From the NCBI GenBank assembly GCA_934149245.1, contig CAKPER010000004.1:1-64000 (forward strand): a stretch of 64,000 bases of DNA. Reading direction: 5' to 3'. The DNA comes from an uncultured Bacilli bacterium (GTDB taxonomy: Bacteria > Bacillota_I > Bacilli_A > RF39 > UBA660). Position numbers and translations under genes: made by a program. This document shows, piece after piece, positions 27,396-36,976 of this stretch; the first letter of the stretch is position 1, and every line of letters begins with the position of its first letter. The notes under the pieces are model-generated. The model was not told the DNA's origin and ran no database searches. It was given only the letters and a program-made list of their open reading frames with translations.

Positions 27396-29093
27396 TTGAG
27401 TTATGTTGCTTTGTATAGAAAATATCGTCCTAACAACTTTAATGATTTGATTGGTCAAAATGCTGTTACTTCTATTATAAAAAATGAAATTTTAAATAAT
27501 AAGGTTTCTCATGCTTATCTTTTTTCTGGACCTAGGGGTACTGGTAAAACTTCAGCGGCTAAGATAATAGCTAAGATGGTTAATTGTCATAATTTAAGTC
27601 CTGATGGTGTTCCTTGTGGAACATGTTCGAGTTGTTTGAATTTTTATAACAGTAGTGATGTAGTAGAAATTGATGCGGCTTCTAATAATGGGGTTGATGA
27701 AATTAGAGAATTACGAGATAAAGTTAATCTTGTTCCTACATATGGAAAATATAAAGTTTATATAATAGATGAAGTTCATATGCTCACTAACCAAGCTTTT
27801 AATGCTTTGCTAAAAACATTAGAAGAACCTCCTAAACATATAATTTTTATTTTGGCGACTACTGAGTTTTCAAAAATACCTGATACTGTTGTTTCGAGAT
27901 GTCAAAAGTTTCAATTTTCTCGGTTTTCAACTAATGAAATTGTTGAAAGACTGGTTTATATAGCTTCAAAAGAAAATATTTCTATTGATAGAGAAATTTT
28001 AGTTGAGATTGCGAGATTATCTAATGGTGGTTTAAGAGATGCAATTAATATATTTGATCAATTTATTTCTTATAGTGGAGTTGATTCAAAAAAATCACTT
28101 AATGATTTGTATTTATTAAATGGTGTAGTTTCTTTAGATGAAATGCTTTGTTTATTAGATTTTATTATTGAAAAAAAATTAGATAAAATAGTAAGTTTTG
28201 TTAATGATATAACTAAAACTGGTAAGGATATGAGTCATTTTTTGGAGGATTTTTCGTTTTTAATAAAAAATGTTTATCTATTAAAAAATGATATTGATTT
28301 ATTTGATGAAGTTTTTAAGGAAAAAACTAAAGCATTAATGAAATTTTCAAATAATTTTTCTAGTGATTTTTTGTATAATATCATATTTTCTTTAAATGAG
28401 TTGGTTAATCAATTGAGAAATTCTAATTTTTCGAGTATTTTGTTGACTATGTTTTTTATTAATTTAAGTTTAAAATATAGTTCTTCTAGTGTAGATGTAG
28501 ATCTTTCTGATAAGGAAGTAGTTAATAATGATGTTAATTTTAATGGTGAAAATATAAGTTTTACGAACAATAGAATTGTTGAAAATATAGAGAATAAAAC
28601 TGATAGTAAATTTAATATTCAAAGTTTATCATTAGAATTAAAAAAGATCAGAATTAATAATGCTTTTGCAACAGCTTCTAAAGAATATAAAGAAAATTTT
28701 TTAAAAAACTGGAAAATAGCTGTCTCAAGTGATAATATTGATCCGTTAATTAAATCTATTATTAGTGACTTGGATGTTTTAGTTGTTGGAGAAAATGATG
28801 TTATTTTTGCAGTTAAGTATGATTCCTTATTAGAAAGAGTTTATAATCATTTTGATCAAATAAAAAAAATTATTGATAGTAGTTTTGAAAAAGAATATAG
28901 AATTGTTTTTATAGATTTAGATGAATGGAAGTATGAAAAAGATAAGTATATTTTAAATATTAAATCAGGAAAAAATTACGTTTATATTGATGAAAATGAT
29001 AGGAATAAAAAATGTGATAATGATATAAAAAAAGATGATGTAGACAAAATTATTTCTATATTGGGAGATGATGTTGTTAATTTCGAAAATTAA
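27396..29093 (+). CDS. dnaX: DNA polymerase III subunits gamma/tau
   Basis: This clamp-loader ATPase has 565 residues. It starts MSYVALYRKYRPNNFNDLIG, with Walker A SGPRGTGKTSAAK near 45-57, a zinc site with Cys residues in CHNLSPDGVPCGTCSSC, Walker B VYIIDEVHML and the SRC sensor region VSRCQKFQF. The C-terminal tau-like portion (from ~375) is poorly conserved. The start is TTG with a GGTGGTGAT ribosome site. It heads the dnaX-ybaB-recR cluster, just after the SRP RNA terminator. Confidence 0.96.
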   Translation: MSYVALYRKYRPNNFNDLIGQNAVTSIIKNEILNNKVSHAYLFSGPRGTGKTSAAKIIAKMVNCHNLSPDGVPCGTCSSCLNFYNSSDVVEIDAASNNGVDEIRELRDKVNLVPTYGKYKVYIIDEVHMLTNQAFNALLKTLEEPPKHIIFILATTEFSKIPDTVVSRCQKFQFSRFSTNEIVERLVYIASKENISIDREILVEIARLSNGGLRDAINIFDQFISYSGVDSKKSLNDLYLLNGVVSLDEMLCLLDFIIEKKLDKIVSFVNDITKTGKDMSHFLEDFSFLIKNVYLLKNDIDLFDEVFKEKTKALMKFSNNFSSDFLYNIIFSLNELVNQLRNSNFSSILLTMFFINLSLKYSSSSVDVDLSDKEVVNNDVNFNGENISFTNNRIVENIENKTDSKFNIQSLSLELKKIRINNAFATASKEYKENFLKNWKIAVSSDNIDPLIKSIISDLDVLVVGENDVIFAVKYDSLLERVYNHFDQIKKIIDSSFEKEYRIVFIDLDEWKYEKDKYILNIKSGKNYVYIDENDRNKKCDNDIKKDDVDKIISILGDDVVNFEN

Positions 29094-29272
29094 AATGTTT
29101 GTAGTTGCTTTTTGAAGAGGTAAATTAAGTTATTATAAAATATTTGTTATTTATAGTTAATTTTATATTTATGTTTTTCAAAACAAAAGTTTTTAAAAAT
29201 AAAGTAAAATATAGAAAGAAAGGTTCAATTGATGGCTTGGATGCTATTTGTTGATTAATGAGGTGATAAAAT

Positions 29273-29572
29273 ATGAATATTCAAAGTTTGATGAAAAGGG
29301 CACAGGAAATGCAAAAGGATTTACAAAAAGTTCAAAAGGAGTTAAGTAATTCTAGTTATGTTGGTAAATCTTCTTGTGTTGAAATTACTTTAAATGGTGA
29401 TAAAAAGATGCAAAGTATTAAAATAAATTTAGAAGAAGAAATTTCTGGAGATGATATAGAAATGTTGGAAGATATGATATTGGTAGCTTATAATGAAGCT
29501 TCCAAAAAAGTTGATGATGATAAAGAAAAGAAACTTTCTAAATATGGTAATGGTTTGGCTGGAATGATGTAA
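29273..29572 (+). CDS. ybaB: YbaB/EbfC nucleoid-associated protein
   Basis: This 99-residue protein has the YbaB fold signature: an N-terminal helix MNIQSLMKRAQEMQKDLQKV, the strands VEITLNGDKKMQSIKIN, then a C-terminal helix with LVAYNEASKK. Such proteins bind DNA as dimers, with poorly understood function. It keeps the universal dnaX-ybaB-recR order, with a GAGGTGAT ribosome site; recR starts 3 bases after its stop. The ~180 bases before it hold no recognisable gene, only AT-rich sequence. Confidence 0.93.
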   Translation: MNIQSLMKRAQEMQKDLQKVQKELSNSSYVGKSSCVEITLNGDKKMQSIKINLEEEISGDDIEMLEDMILVAYNEASKKVDDDKEKKLSKYGNGLAGMM

Positions 29573-29575
29573 TTT

Positions 29576-30169
29576 ATGTATCCTAGTTCTATTAATAATT
29601 TGATGACAATTATGGAAAAATTACCTGGTATTGGAGAAAAAACAGCTGAAAGGTTAGTTTTTTCATTACTTGATTTTTCTAGTGATGATTTAACTAATTT
29701 TTCTAATTGTTTAATTGAGTTTAGAGATAATGTTGATTTTTGTTCTATTTGTGGCAATATAACAGATCATAAAGTGTGTGACATTTGTTTAGATAATGAG
29801 CGAGATAATTCTGTGGTAATTGTTGTGGAAAAGCCTAAAGATATTTTGCTGTTTGAAAAGCTTAAGAATTTTAAAGGAAAATATCATGTTTTAAATGGTT
29901 TAATTTCGCCTTTGGATGGTATTGGTCCAGAACAGATAAATTTAGCTTCACTTGTTCAGAGAGTAGTTAATTGTAACGTAAAGGAAATTATATTGGCTAT
30001 TAAACCCAATATAGAAGGTGATACTACTATGTATTATATAAAAAAGTTACTTGATTCTTTTGATGTTAAAGTAACTAAAATAGCTGCTGGTATTCCAGTT
30101 GGTACGGAAATTGAGTATTTAGATACTATTACATTAAAATTAGCTATCGATGGAAGAAAAGATATTTAG
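29576..30169 (+). CDS. recR: Recombination protein RecR
   Basis: This 197-residue protein has a helix-hairpin-helix (MEKLPGIGEKTAERL near 13-27), a four-cysteine zinc finger (CSICGNITDHKVCDIC near 56-71) and a TOPRIM domain (VVVEKPKDILLFEK, then IKPNIEGDTTMYYI). RecR acts with RecF and RecO to load RecA on single-stranded gaps. It follows ybaB with a 3-base gap. Confidence 0.97.
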   Translation: MYPSSINNLMTIMEKLPGIGEKTAERLVFSLLDFSSDDLTNFSNCLIEFRDNVDFCSICGNITDHKVCDICLDNERDNSVVIVVEKPKDILLFEKLKNFKGKYHVLNGLISPLDGIGPEQINLASLVQRVVNCNVKEIILAIKPNIEGDTTMYYIKKLLDSFDVKVTKIAAGIPVGTEIEYLDTITLKLAIDGRKDI

Positions 30170-30201
30170 TATTCTAAAGCATATAATTTACTGGTGATTA
30201 G

Positions 30202-30387
30202 ATGCTTAAAAAAATTTTAATATTGTTGCAACAAATAATATTTGCTATTGTTTTGATTTATACATATGATAGTTTATCTATTTCTATTTGTAGCAGTATT
30301 CCTATTAACTTTTTAACAGTTTCTTTGATTACTTTATTTGGTTTTTTTGCTATGTTTCAGCTTATTATATTTAGTTATTATATTTAG
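30202..30387 (+). CDS. BofA-like small membrane protein
   Basis: This 61-residue protein has two hydrophobic segments. The second contains SIPINFLTVSLITLFGFF, which resembles the conserved end of BofA (IPINxxTxxxxGxxG). BofA inhibits processing of pro-sigma-K in the sporulating mother cell. The location immediately after recR is the bofA position in Bacillus and Clostridium, which strengthens the call. It is shorter than the Bacillus protein (87 residues) and lacks its first helix. The ribosome site GGTGAT is present. Confidence 0.55.
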   Translation: MLKKILILLQQIIFAIVLIYTYDSLSISICSSIPINFLTVSLITLFGFFAMFQLIIFSYYI

Positions 30388-30410
30388 TTTATAATTGTGG
30401 GGTGATGTAT

Positions 30411-31379
30411 GTGTTTGATGAATATAAAGATGATCAAAGAGTTGCATATAACTTATTAAAGAATTCTTTGGAAATTGGTAAATTATCTCATGCATATTTA
30501 ATAGATACAAATAATTATGAATATTCTTGGGAATTTGTTCTTTCTTTTGTTAAAATGGTTATTTGTCCTAATCATTATTCTAATTTTTCCAAATGTGGCT
30601 CTTGTAGTATTTGTTCTAGAATTTTGGATGGCAATTATATGGATTTTAAGATTATTGAACCTGAGCAAGTTTCATTAGTAATAAAGAAAGAACAAATTTT
30701 AGATATTCAAGCAGAGTTTAGTAAGAAATCAATAGAAGGAAAAAATTTAGTTTATGTTATAAAAGATTGTGATTGTATGAATGCTCAGGCAGCAAATTGT
30801 CTTTTAAAATTTCTAGAAGAACCAAATGAAAAAATCATTGCTATTTTGGTTACAAATAACGTGTCTAAGGTTCTAAATACTGTTGTCTCTCGATGTCAAT
30901 TAGTGAGATTGTATTCTAATAGCAAGAATGAACTTAAAGCTTTTGATAAATTTTTAATTAATATTTGTGATACTGACGATTCTAAAAAGAAATTTTTAGA
31001 TGATCCCTTAAAAGTTAATATGATAGAAAATATTGTAAATTTTATTGGTTATTTGGAAGAATTTGGTATAGATGTATATATTTATATTAAAAAGTTTTTA
31101 TATGATAATTTTAATGATAGAAATGACTATATTTTAGGGTTGTATTTGATTATAAACTTTTATTATGATGTTTTGAAGTCAATAAATAATATTGATGATT
31201 TCTTTTTTTCGGATTATCTAGATGAAATAAAGAAAATTGCTGATTTTAATAATAATAATTCTGAAAAAATATTGAATAAATTGAATGTTTTTTTAGAAAC
31301 TAGTAATGCATTATATAAAAATTGTAATATTTTTTTAACTTTAGATTATATGTTAATAAAATTTAAAAAATGTATGTAG
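30411..31379 (+). CDS. holB: DNA polymerase III subunit delta'
   Basis: This non-catalytic clamp-loader subunit has about 322 residues. It has a zinc site (CSFSVx-like region reading KCGSCSICSRI), NAQAANCLLKFLEEPNEK (the DnaX/HolB NALLKTLEEP motif) and VVSRCQLVRL. The N-terminal P-loop is not conserved, as usual for delta'. GGGGTGAT is spaced correctly for the GTG at 30411; the in-frame GTG 30402 and ATG 30405 lie inside that ribosome site. It is followed 10 bases later by ricT, as in Bacillus. Confidence 0.9.
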   Translation: MFDEYKDDQRVAYNLLKNSLEIGKLSHAYLIDTNNYEYSWEFVLSFVKMVICPNHYSNFSKCGSCSICSRILDGNYMDFKIIEPEQVSLVIKKEQILDIQAEFSKKSIEGKNLVYVIKDCDCMNAQAANCLLKFLEEPNEKIIAILVTNNVSKVLNTVVSRCQLVRLYSNSKNELKAFDKFLINICDTDDSKKKFLDDPLKVNMIENIVNFIGYLEEFGIDVYIYIKKFLYDNFNDRNDYILGLYLIINFYYDVLKSINNIDDFFFSDYLDEIKKIADFNNNNSEKILNKLNVFLETSNALYKNCNIFLTLDYMLIKFKKCM

Positions 31380-31389
31380 GTGATAATTT

Positions 31390-32172
31390 ATGAATTTTAA
31401 TGTTGTAGAGGTGGAATTTGATTTAGTAAAAAAGCATGAATTTTTTTTAAATAAAAGTTATTCTTTGAAAAGTGGAATAACCATAATAGTTAATTCTGAG
31501 AGAGGTTTACAATTTGGAAGAGTAGTGAATATTAATGATGATGTGAATAATTTCTCAGAGTTAAATCTTTATGATGTTGTTAGAATTGCTAGTAAAAGTG
31601 ATTATCAACAACATTTAAATAATTTAAAATCTATTGGTTCTGCTGTTAAGATTTGTAAGGAGTTGGTAAAAAAGAACAATTTATCTATGACTATTTTGGA
31701 TGGAAGTTATAATTTTGATAGGACGCAACTTTTATTTAGATTTGTTGCTGATGAGAGGGTTGATTTTAGAAACCTTGCGAGAGAATTGGGTTCTATATTT
31801 AAAACAAGAATTGAATTGAGACAGATTGGAATTCGAGATAAATCTAAAGAAGTTGGAGGCATTGGTCCTTGTGGACGTATATTATGTTGTACTAGTTTTT
31901 TAAATAGTTTTGATAGCGTTACTATTAGTATGGCTAAAAATCAAGGAGTTTCTTTAAATCCTACTAAGATTAATGGTGTATGTGGTAGATTGTTATGTTG
32001 TTTGAAGTATGAGAATGATGTTTATTCTTATAATAAAAAAGATTTACCTCGTGTTGGTTCTAAAGTATCTATTTCGAATAAACAAGGAAAAGTTACTTTT
32101 GTAAATATATTAAAAAAAGAATATACTGTTATTTTTAATGATGGTAGTAAAAGTGTTATGAAAATTAATTAA
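31390..32172 (+). CDS. ricT: PSP1-domain protein RicT (YaaT)
   Basis: This 260-residue PSP1 protein carries the two cysteine clusters of RicT, GPCGRILCCTSF and GVCGRLLCCLKY, near 159-170 and 197-208. RicT works with RicA and RicF in a Y-complex that affects RNase Y maturation of mRNAs, sporulation phosphorelay and competence in B. subtilis, and these cysteines contribute to Fe-S binding. It sits between holB and rsmI in the conserved order. The yabA gene normally found next is missing. Confidence 0.93.
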   Translation: MNFNVVEVEFDLVKKHEFFLNKSYSLKSGITIIVNSERGLQFGRVVNINDDVNNFSELNLYDVVRIASKSDYQQHLNNLKSIGSAVKICKELVKKNNLSMTILDGSYNFDRTQLLFRFVADERVDFRNLARELGSIFKTRIELRQIGIRDKSKEVGGIGPCGRILCCTSFLNSFDSVTISMAKNQGVSLNPTKINGVCGRLLCCLKYENDVYSYNKKDLPRVGSKVSISNKQGKVTFVNILKKEYTVIFNDGSKSVMKIN

Positions 32173-32190
32173 TTTGTGGTGGTGATTTTT

Positions 32191-33051
32191 ATGTGGCAAC
32201 TTAGTTATAATGATAATGCATCGTTATATTTGATTCCTACTCCTATAGGGAATCTTGAAGATATTACTATACGTGCAGTTAATGTTATTCGTAATGTGGA
32301 TGTGATTTTTGCAGAGGATACTAGGGTAACCTATAATCTTTTGTGTTATTTAAAAATATCTAAAAAATTGATTTCTTTACATGAACATAATGAAAATGTT
32401 ATGAAAAATAGAGTACTTGACTACTTGAAAAATGGCAAATCAGTTGGTTTGGTTACCGATAGAGGAACTCCAATTATAAGTGATCCTGGGTATAAGACAG
32501 TTAAATATATTACGGAACATGGATTTAATGTTATTGCGTTGCCAGGGCCATGTGCTTTTGTTTCAGCTCTTGTTGCTTCTGGAATTTCAGCAGATAATTT
32601 TGTGTTTGTTGGATTTTTAGAGAGTAAAAAAAGTAAGAAAAAAAAGCAGTTAGAAAATTTGCAATATTACCAAGAAACATTGATTTTTTATGAGGCTCCA
32701 CATAGAATTTTGGATACTATGAAATTAATTTTAGAGGTTTTTGGTGATAGATATGTTAGCCTTTCTAGAGAAATATCTAAAAAATATGAAAGTATTTATA
32801 GGGGATATATTAGTGATTTAATACCTACTTTAATTGATGTTAAAGGTGAATTTGTGATAGTTGTTTCTGGATTTGAAAAAAGTGATGAAGAATTTTCAGA
32901 GGTTGATATTTTTGATAAGGTTTCTGAATATGTTGAGAAAGGATTTAGCAAAAAAGAAGCAATAAAACAAGTTTCTTATGATTTAAATTTAAGAAAGAAT
33001 GTTGTATATGATGTTTATCATTCGTTATTGAAAGATGGTGATAGTTTATGA
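32191..33051 (+). CDS. rsmI: 16S rRNA 2'-O-ribose C1402 methyltransferase RsmI
   Basis: This SAM-dependent tetrapyrrole-methylase-fold enzyme has about 286 residues. It starts near YLIPTPIGNLEDITIRA, with AEDTRVTYNLL, VTDRGTPIISDPG and LPGPCAFVSALVASG. It 2'-O-methylates C1402 of 16S rRNA. GTG codons at 32176-32184 form part of the GGTGGTGAT ribosome site, so the ATG at 32191 is the better start. Its TGA overlaps the pth ATG in ATGA. Confidence 0.95.
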   Translation: MWQLSYNDNASLYLIPTPIGNLEDITIRAVNVIRNVDVIFAEDTRVTYNLLCYLKISKKLISLHEHNENVMKNRVLDYLKNGKSVGLVTDRGTPIISDPGYKTVKYITEHGFNVIALPGPCAFVSALVASGISADNFVFVGFLESKKSKKKKQLENLQYYQETLIFYEAPHRILDTMKLILEVFGDRYVSLSREISKKYESIYRGYISDLIPTLIDVKGEFVIVVSGFEKSDEEFSEVDIFDKVSEYVEKGFSKKEAIKQVSYDLNLRKNVVYDVYHSLLKDGDSL

Positions 33052-33608
33052 AGTTAATATTTGGTTTAGGTAATCCTGGTTTGGAATATACAAAAACTCG
33101 TCATAATGTTGGATTTTCTTATTTAGATTATATTGCAGGTAAAAAAGGTCTTAAATTTAAAGAGAGTAAGTTTAAGGCAGATGAAACTTCTTTTTTTATT
33201 AATAATGAGAAAATTTTACTTATAAAGCCACTTTCTTTTATGAATCTTTCTGGTGAAATTGTAAAAAAATATGTTGATTATTATGATGTTTCTTTAAAGG
33301 ATATTTTAGTTATACATGATGATTTAGATATGATGCTTGGAAAAGTTAAAATTATGTTTGCTCATAATAGTGGGGGACATAATGGAATAAAAAATATTAA
33401 TGATTGTTTAAAATCTAATCAATATGCTCGACTTAAGATAGGAATTTCACGTGACTCTTCTATAGAAGTAAAAAATTATGTGTTAGGAAAATTTAATAAA
33501 GAAGAGTTAAATAAAATTCAGAATATTTTTGCTAATATTTCAGATTTAGTTGATGATTTTTGTATTATTTCAATTTCAGAATTAATGAATAAATATAATA
33601 AAAAATAA
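33048..33608 (+). CDS. pth: Peptidyl-tRNA hydrolase
   Basis: This 186-residue enzyme recycles peptidyl-tRNA. The N-terminus reads FGLGNPGLEYTKTRHNVGF with the catalytic His, followed by KPLSFMNLSGE, HDDLDMMLG and NSGGHNGIKNI. It is full-length and overlaps rsmI by 4 bases. mfd follows after 18 bases, giving the pth-mfd-spoVT order of Bacillus (there spoVC-mfd-spoVT). Confidence 0.97.
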   Translation: MKLIFGLGNPGLEYTKTRHNVGFSYLDYIAGKKGLKFKESKFKADETSFFINNEKILLIKPLSFMNLSGEIVKKYVDYYDVSLKDILVIHDDLDMMLGKVKIMFAHNSGGHNGIKNINDCLKSNQYARLKIGISRDSSIEVKNYVLGKFNKEELNKIQNIFANISDLVDDFCIISISELMNKYNKK

Positions 33609-33626
33609 TATTATAAGGAGATATTT

Positions 33627-36600
33627 ATGATGGGATTTTTTTCTAATTTATTTGAAATTAAGGATAGTAATTATTTTGCTGTTTCTGGACTAAATTTGGA
33701 ACTTTTTTCTTTGTATATTTATGATACTTATTTAAAAAAACAAAGAGGTATGATTGTGGTAACTAATTCTTTGTATGAAGCAAATATGTTAGTTGATACT
33801 ATTACTAATTATACTGATAAGGTTTTATTTTTTCCAATGGATGATTTTATTACTAGTGAGGCTTTGGCGATTAGTCCAGAATTTAAAAGTGAACGAATTA
33901 ATGCAATTAATAAATTGGTTGATGATAATAATTATATTGTTATAACTAATTTAATGGGAATTTTGAGATATTTACCTTCTGTTGATGTTTGGAAAAATTC
34001 TATTTTAGAAATATATCAAGGTCAAAAAATTGATAGATTTTTATTACAGAAAAAATTATTGGAATTAGGCTATGAAAAAGAGACTATAGTTTCTGAAACC
34101 GGCAAAATAGGTGTTAGAGGGTTTGTTTTAGATATATTTCCTATTGGAGAAGAAAATCCAATAAGAATTGAATTTTGGGATAACGAAATTGAAAGTATAA
34201 AATATTTTGATGTTTCTTCTCAATTATCTAATATTGAGGTAAAAAGGATAAAAATTTTTCCATTTACGGAATTTCTTCTTGATAATGAAAAAAGTGATGT
34301 AATATTTAAACAAAAATATTTAAAGTATTATTCTAAGAAAATTGCTGGTTTATGGAATTATATAGATAATTCTTTAGTATTTTACTATGATTATAATCAA
34401 ATATTAGATTCTTATAGATTATTAAGAAAAACAATATTGGATTATGATATGGAAAAAGAGTCAATTATTGATACTGAATATATGTTTGATTTGAGAGATT
34501 TGAATTTTGAACAAGAAGTTTTTTTGATGCCATTTGATAGTTTACTTAAAGATATAAAAGTAAATGAGTATATTAGATATACATCTTATGAAATAGAAAA
34601 ATATAATGCTAATTTAAAAAAAATAAAAAGTGATTTAGAAAAATTTTTACGAGAGAAAAAAACTATAATTATATGTGCTGATGATAAGAAGATTGTTAAT
34701 AAAATTATAGAATATTTTGATGATGTTGATTTTTTAATTACGTCTGATGATAATATTTTTTTAGAAAAAATTAATATTATTGAAAAGAAAATAAAAAAAG
34801 GGTTTATGTATGAGAATTATATTGTTATTTCTACTAATGATCTATTTGGTGGCGCTAATAAGATTAAGTATAATAATAAGTTTAAGCTAGGTGTTAAAGT
34901 TGATACTGTGGATAGTTTAACTAAAGGTGATTATGTTGTTCATGTTGATCATGGGATTGGTATCTATGATGAATTATGTACAATTAAAAAAAATGGCTAT
35001 AAAAAAGATTATATAAAGTTGATATATTCTGGTAATGATGTTTTGTATATACCGATTGAAAATATTGATAGAATTAGTAAATTTTCTGCAAGAGATGGAA
35101 TTATTGTTAAATTAGATAGTTTAGGAAATGATAAATGGCAAAAAAGAAAAGCAAGGGTTAAAGGAAGACTTGAAGAGATGGCTTCTAATTTACTTAAAAT
35201 TTATGCAGAACGTGAATCAAAAAAAGGCTATTCTTTTTCTAAGGATGATGAAAATCAAGTTCTTTTTGATAGTAGTTTTATTTATACAGAAACTCCTGAT
35301 CAATTAAGAGCAATTAATATTATAAAGGAAGCTATGGAAAAGCCTAAACCAATGGATATGTTGTTATGTGGTGATGTAGGTTATGGAAAGACTGAAGTTG
35401 CTTTTAGGGCTATGTTTAAAGCTATTAATGATGGAAAGCAAGTGGCTTATCTTTGTCCTACTACTATTTTATCAAATCAACAGTATAATAACGCTTTAGT
35501 TAGATTTAAAGATTTTCCAGTAAATATTGCTATATTGAACCGTTTTGTTTCTAAAAAGGATCAGCAAATTATAATAAAAAAATTAATTGAAGGCAAAATA
35601 GATATATTGTTTGGAACCCATCGTATTTTAAGCAAAGATATAGGGTTTAAAGATATAGGGTTATTGGTTATAGATGAAGAGCAAAGATTTGGTGTTACTC
35701 ATAAGGAGAAGATAAAGGAATATAAATCTAACATTGATGTTTTAACTTTGTCTGCAACTCCAATTCCAAGAACATTGCAGATGTCTATGTCAGGTATAAG
35801 AAGTCTGGCATTAATTGAAACGCCTCCCGAACATCGATTACCAATTCAAACTTATGTTTTGGGAGAAAATAATAATATTATAAAAGATGCTATTTACAAA
35901 GAATTATCTCGTAAGGGGCAGGCATTTATATTATTTAATTCAGTGTCTAAAATAGAGAGAAAAGTCTTGGAAATAAATGAATTAGTTCCTGAGGCTAGAA
36001 TTGATTTTGCTCATGGTCAGATGACTAAGCTAGAGCTGGAAAATAAAATGCAAAATTTTATTGATTATAAATATGATGTTATGATATGTACTACTATAAT
36101 TGAAACAGGAATAGATATTCCAAATGTTAATACATTAATTGTGTTAGATGCAGATAAATTTGGGCTTTCTCAGTTGTATCAAATTAGAGGTAGAATAGGA
36201 AGAAGTGACAAGATAGGCTATGCATATTTAATGTATAATGATAGAAAGGAATTAAATGATATTGCTGTTAAAAGATTAAATACAATAAAGGAGTTTACAG
36301 AGCTTGGAAGTGGTTTTAAGATTGCTATGCGAGATTTATCTATTAGAGGTGCAGGAGATATTTTAGGTAGTGAACAATCTGGCTTTATTGATTCTATAGG
36401 AATAGATTTATATTTAAAGATGTTAAAAGATGCTGTTGATAAATTAAAAGGTAAAAATACTGAAAATAGTGAATCGGATAATCCTGATAATAAATCTTTA
36501 ATAAATGTTGATACATATATAAGTGATGATTATGTAAATGATGATGATCTTAAAATAGAATTACATAAGAAGATAAATAGCATAAGTTCTTTGGAAGAAT

Positions 36601-36956
36601 TATTTGAAATAAAAGCTGAGATAGAGAATAGATTTGGAAAGATTAATAGAGAAATGGAATTATATATGTATGAAGAACTATTTGAAAAATTGGCAAAGAA
36701 AATAGAAGTCATTAACGTTGTACAAACTAATAGTTATATTGATTTAGAGTTATCTTCTCAAATTAGTAAGAAAATAGATGGTGAAAGTTTGTTTTTACTT
36801 GCTTATGATGTTAGCGAAAATTTTAGATTGAAATTTAATAATAATAAGATTCATATTATTTTAGATTTTATTAATTTGGATAAACATTTTTTGGTTTATT
36901 TAATTGAAATTTCTTCTAGATTAATAGATTTATTAAAAAAGGAAAGTAATGATTAA
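33627..36956 (+). CDS. mfd: Transcription-repair coupling factor Mfd
   Basis: This full-length Mfd of 1109 residues has UvrB-like N-terminal domains, an RNA-polymerase-interacting domain near 430-500 (DYVVHVDHGIGIYDEL and GNDVLYIPIENIDRI) and RecA-like helicase domains with GDVGYGKTEVAFRAM and the DEEQ box DEEQRFGV. TQMSMS-like motifs, RIGRSDKIGYAY and a C-terminal TRCF domain follow. Mfd releases stalled polymerase and recruits UvrA. The ribosome site AAGGAG precedes two adjacent ATGs (33627 and 33630). It lies in the pth-mfd block. Confidence 0.97.
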   Translation: MMGFFSNLFEIKDSNYFAVSGLNLELFSLYIYDTYLKKQRGMIVVTNSLYEANMLVDTITNYTDKVLFFPMDDFITSEALAISPEFKSERINAINKLVDDNNYIVITNLMGILRYLPSVDVWKNSILEIYQGQKIDRFLLQKKLLELGYEKETIVSETGKIGVRGFVLDIFPIGEENPIRIEFWDNEIESIKYFDVSSQLSNIEVKRIKIFPFTEFLLDNEKSDVIFKQKYLKYYSKKIAGLWNYIDNSLVFYYDYNQILDSYRLLRKTILDYDMEKESIIDTEYMFDLRDLNFEQEVFLMPFDSLLKDIKVNEYIRYTSYEIEKYNANLKKIKSDLEKFLREKKTIIICADDKKIVNKIIEYFDDVDFLITSDDNIFLEKINIIEKKIKKGFMYENYIVISTNDLFGGANKIKYNNKFKLGVKVDTVDSLTKGDYVVHVDHGIGIYDELCTIKKNGYKKDYIKLIYSGNDVLYIPIENIDRISKFSARDGIIVKLDSLGNDKWQKRKARVKGRLEEMASNLLKIYAERESKKGYSFSKDDENQVLFDSSFIYTETPDQLRAINIIKEAMEKPKPMDMLLCGDVGYGKTEVAFRAMFKAINDGKQVAYLCPTTILSNQQYNNALVRFKDFPVNIAILNRFVSKKDQQIIIKKLIEGKIDILFGTHRILSKDIGFKDIGLLVIDEEQRFGVTHKEKIKEYKSNIDVLTLSATPIPRTLQMSMSGIRSLALIETPPEHRLPIQTYVLGENNNIIKDAIYKELSRKGQAFILFNSVSKIERKVLEINELVPEARIDFAHGQMTKLELENKMQNFIDYKYDVMICTTIIETGIDIPNVNTLIVLDADKFGLSQLYQIRGRIGRSDKIGYAYLMYNDRKELNDIAVKRLNTIKEFTELGSGFKIAMRDLSIRGAGDILGSEQSGFIDSIGIDLYLKMLKDAVDKLKGKNTENSESDNPDNKSLINVDTYISDDYVNDDDLKIELHKKINSISSLEELFEIKAEIENRFGKINREMELYMYEELFEKLAKKIEVINVVQTNSYIDLELSSQISKKIDGESLFLLAYDVSENFRLKFNNNKIHIILDFINLDKHFLVYLIEISSRLIDLLKKESND

Positions 36957-36976
36957 TAAATGAGGTGTTGCAGTTT

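Noticed and set aside
29230..29262. A tiny eight-codon frame (MAWMLFVD) upstream of ybaB
   Set aside because: It is too short to support as a gene; AAAGG upstream may be chance.
33440..33460. TTTCACGTGA inside pth as a fourth parS
   Set aside because: The core CACGTG is kept but the flanks differ from the consensus at about five positions and it is not palindromic.
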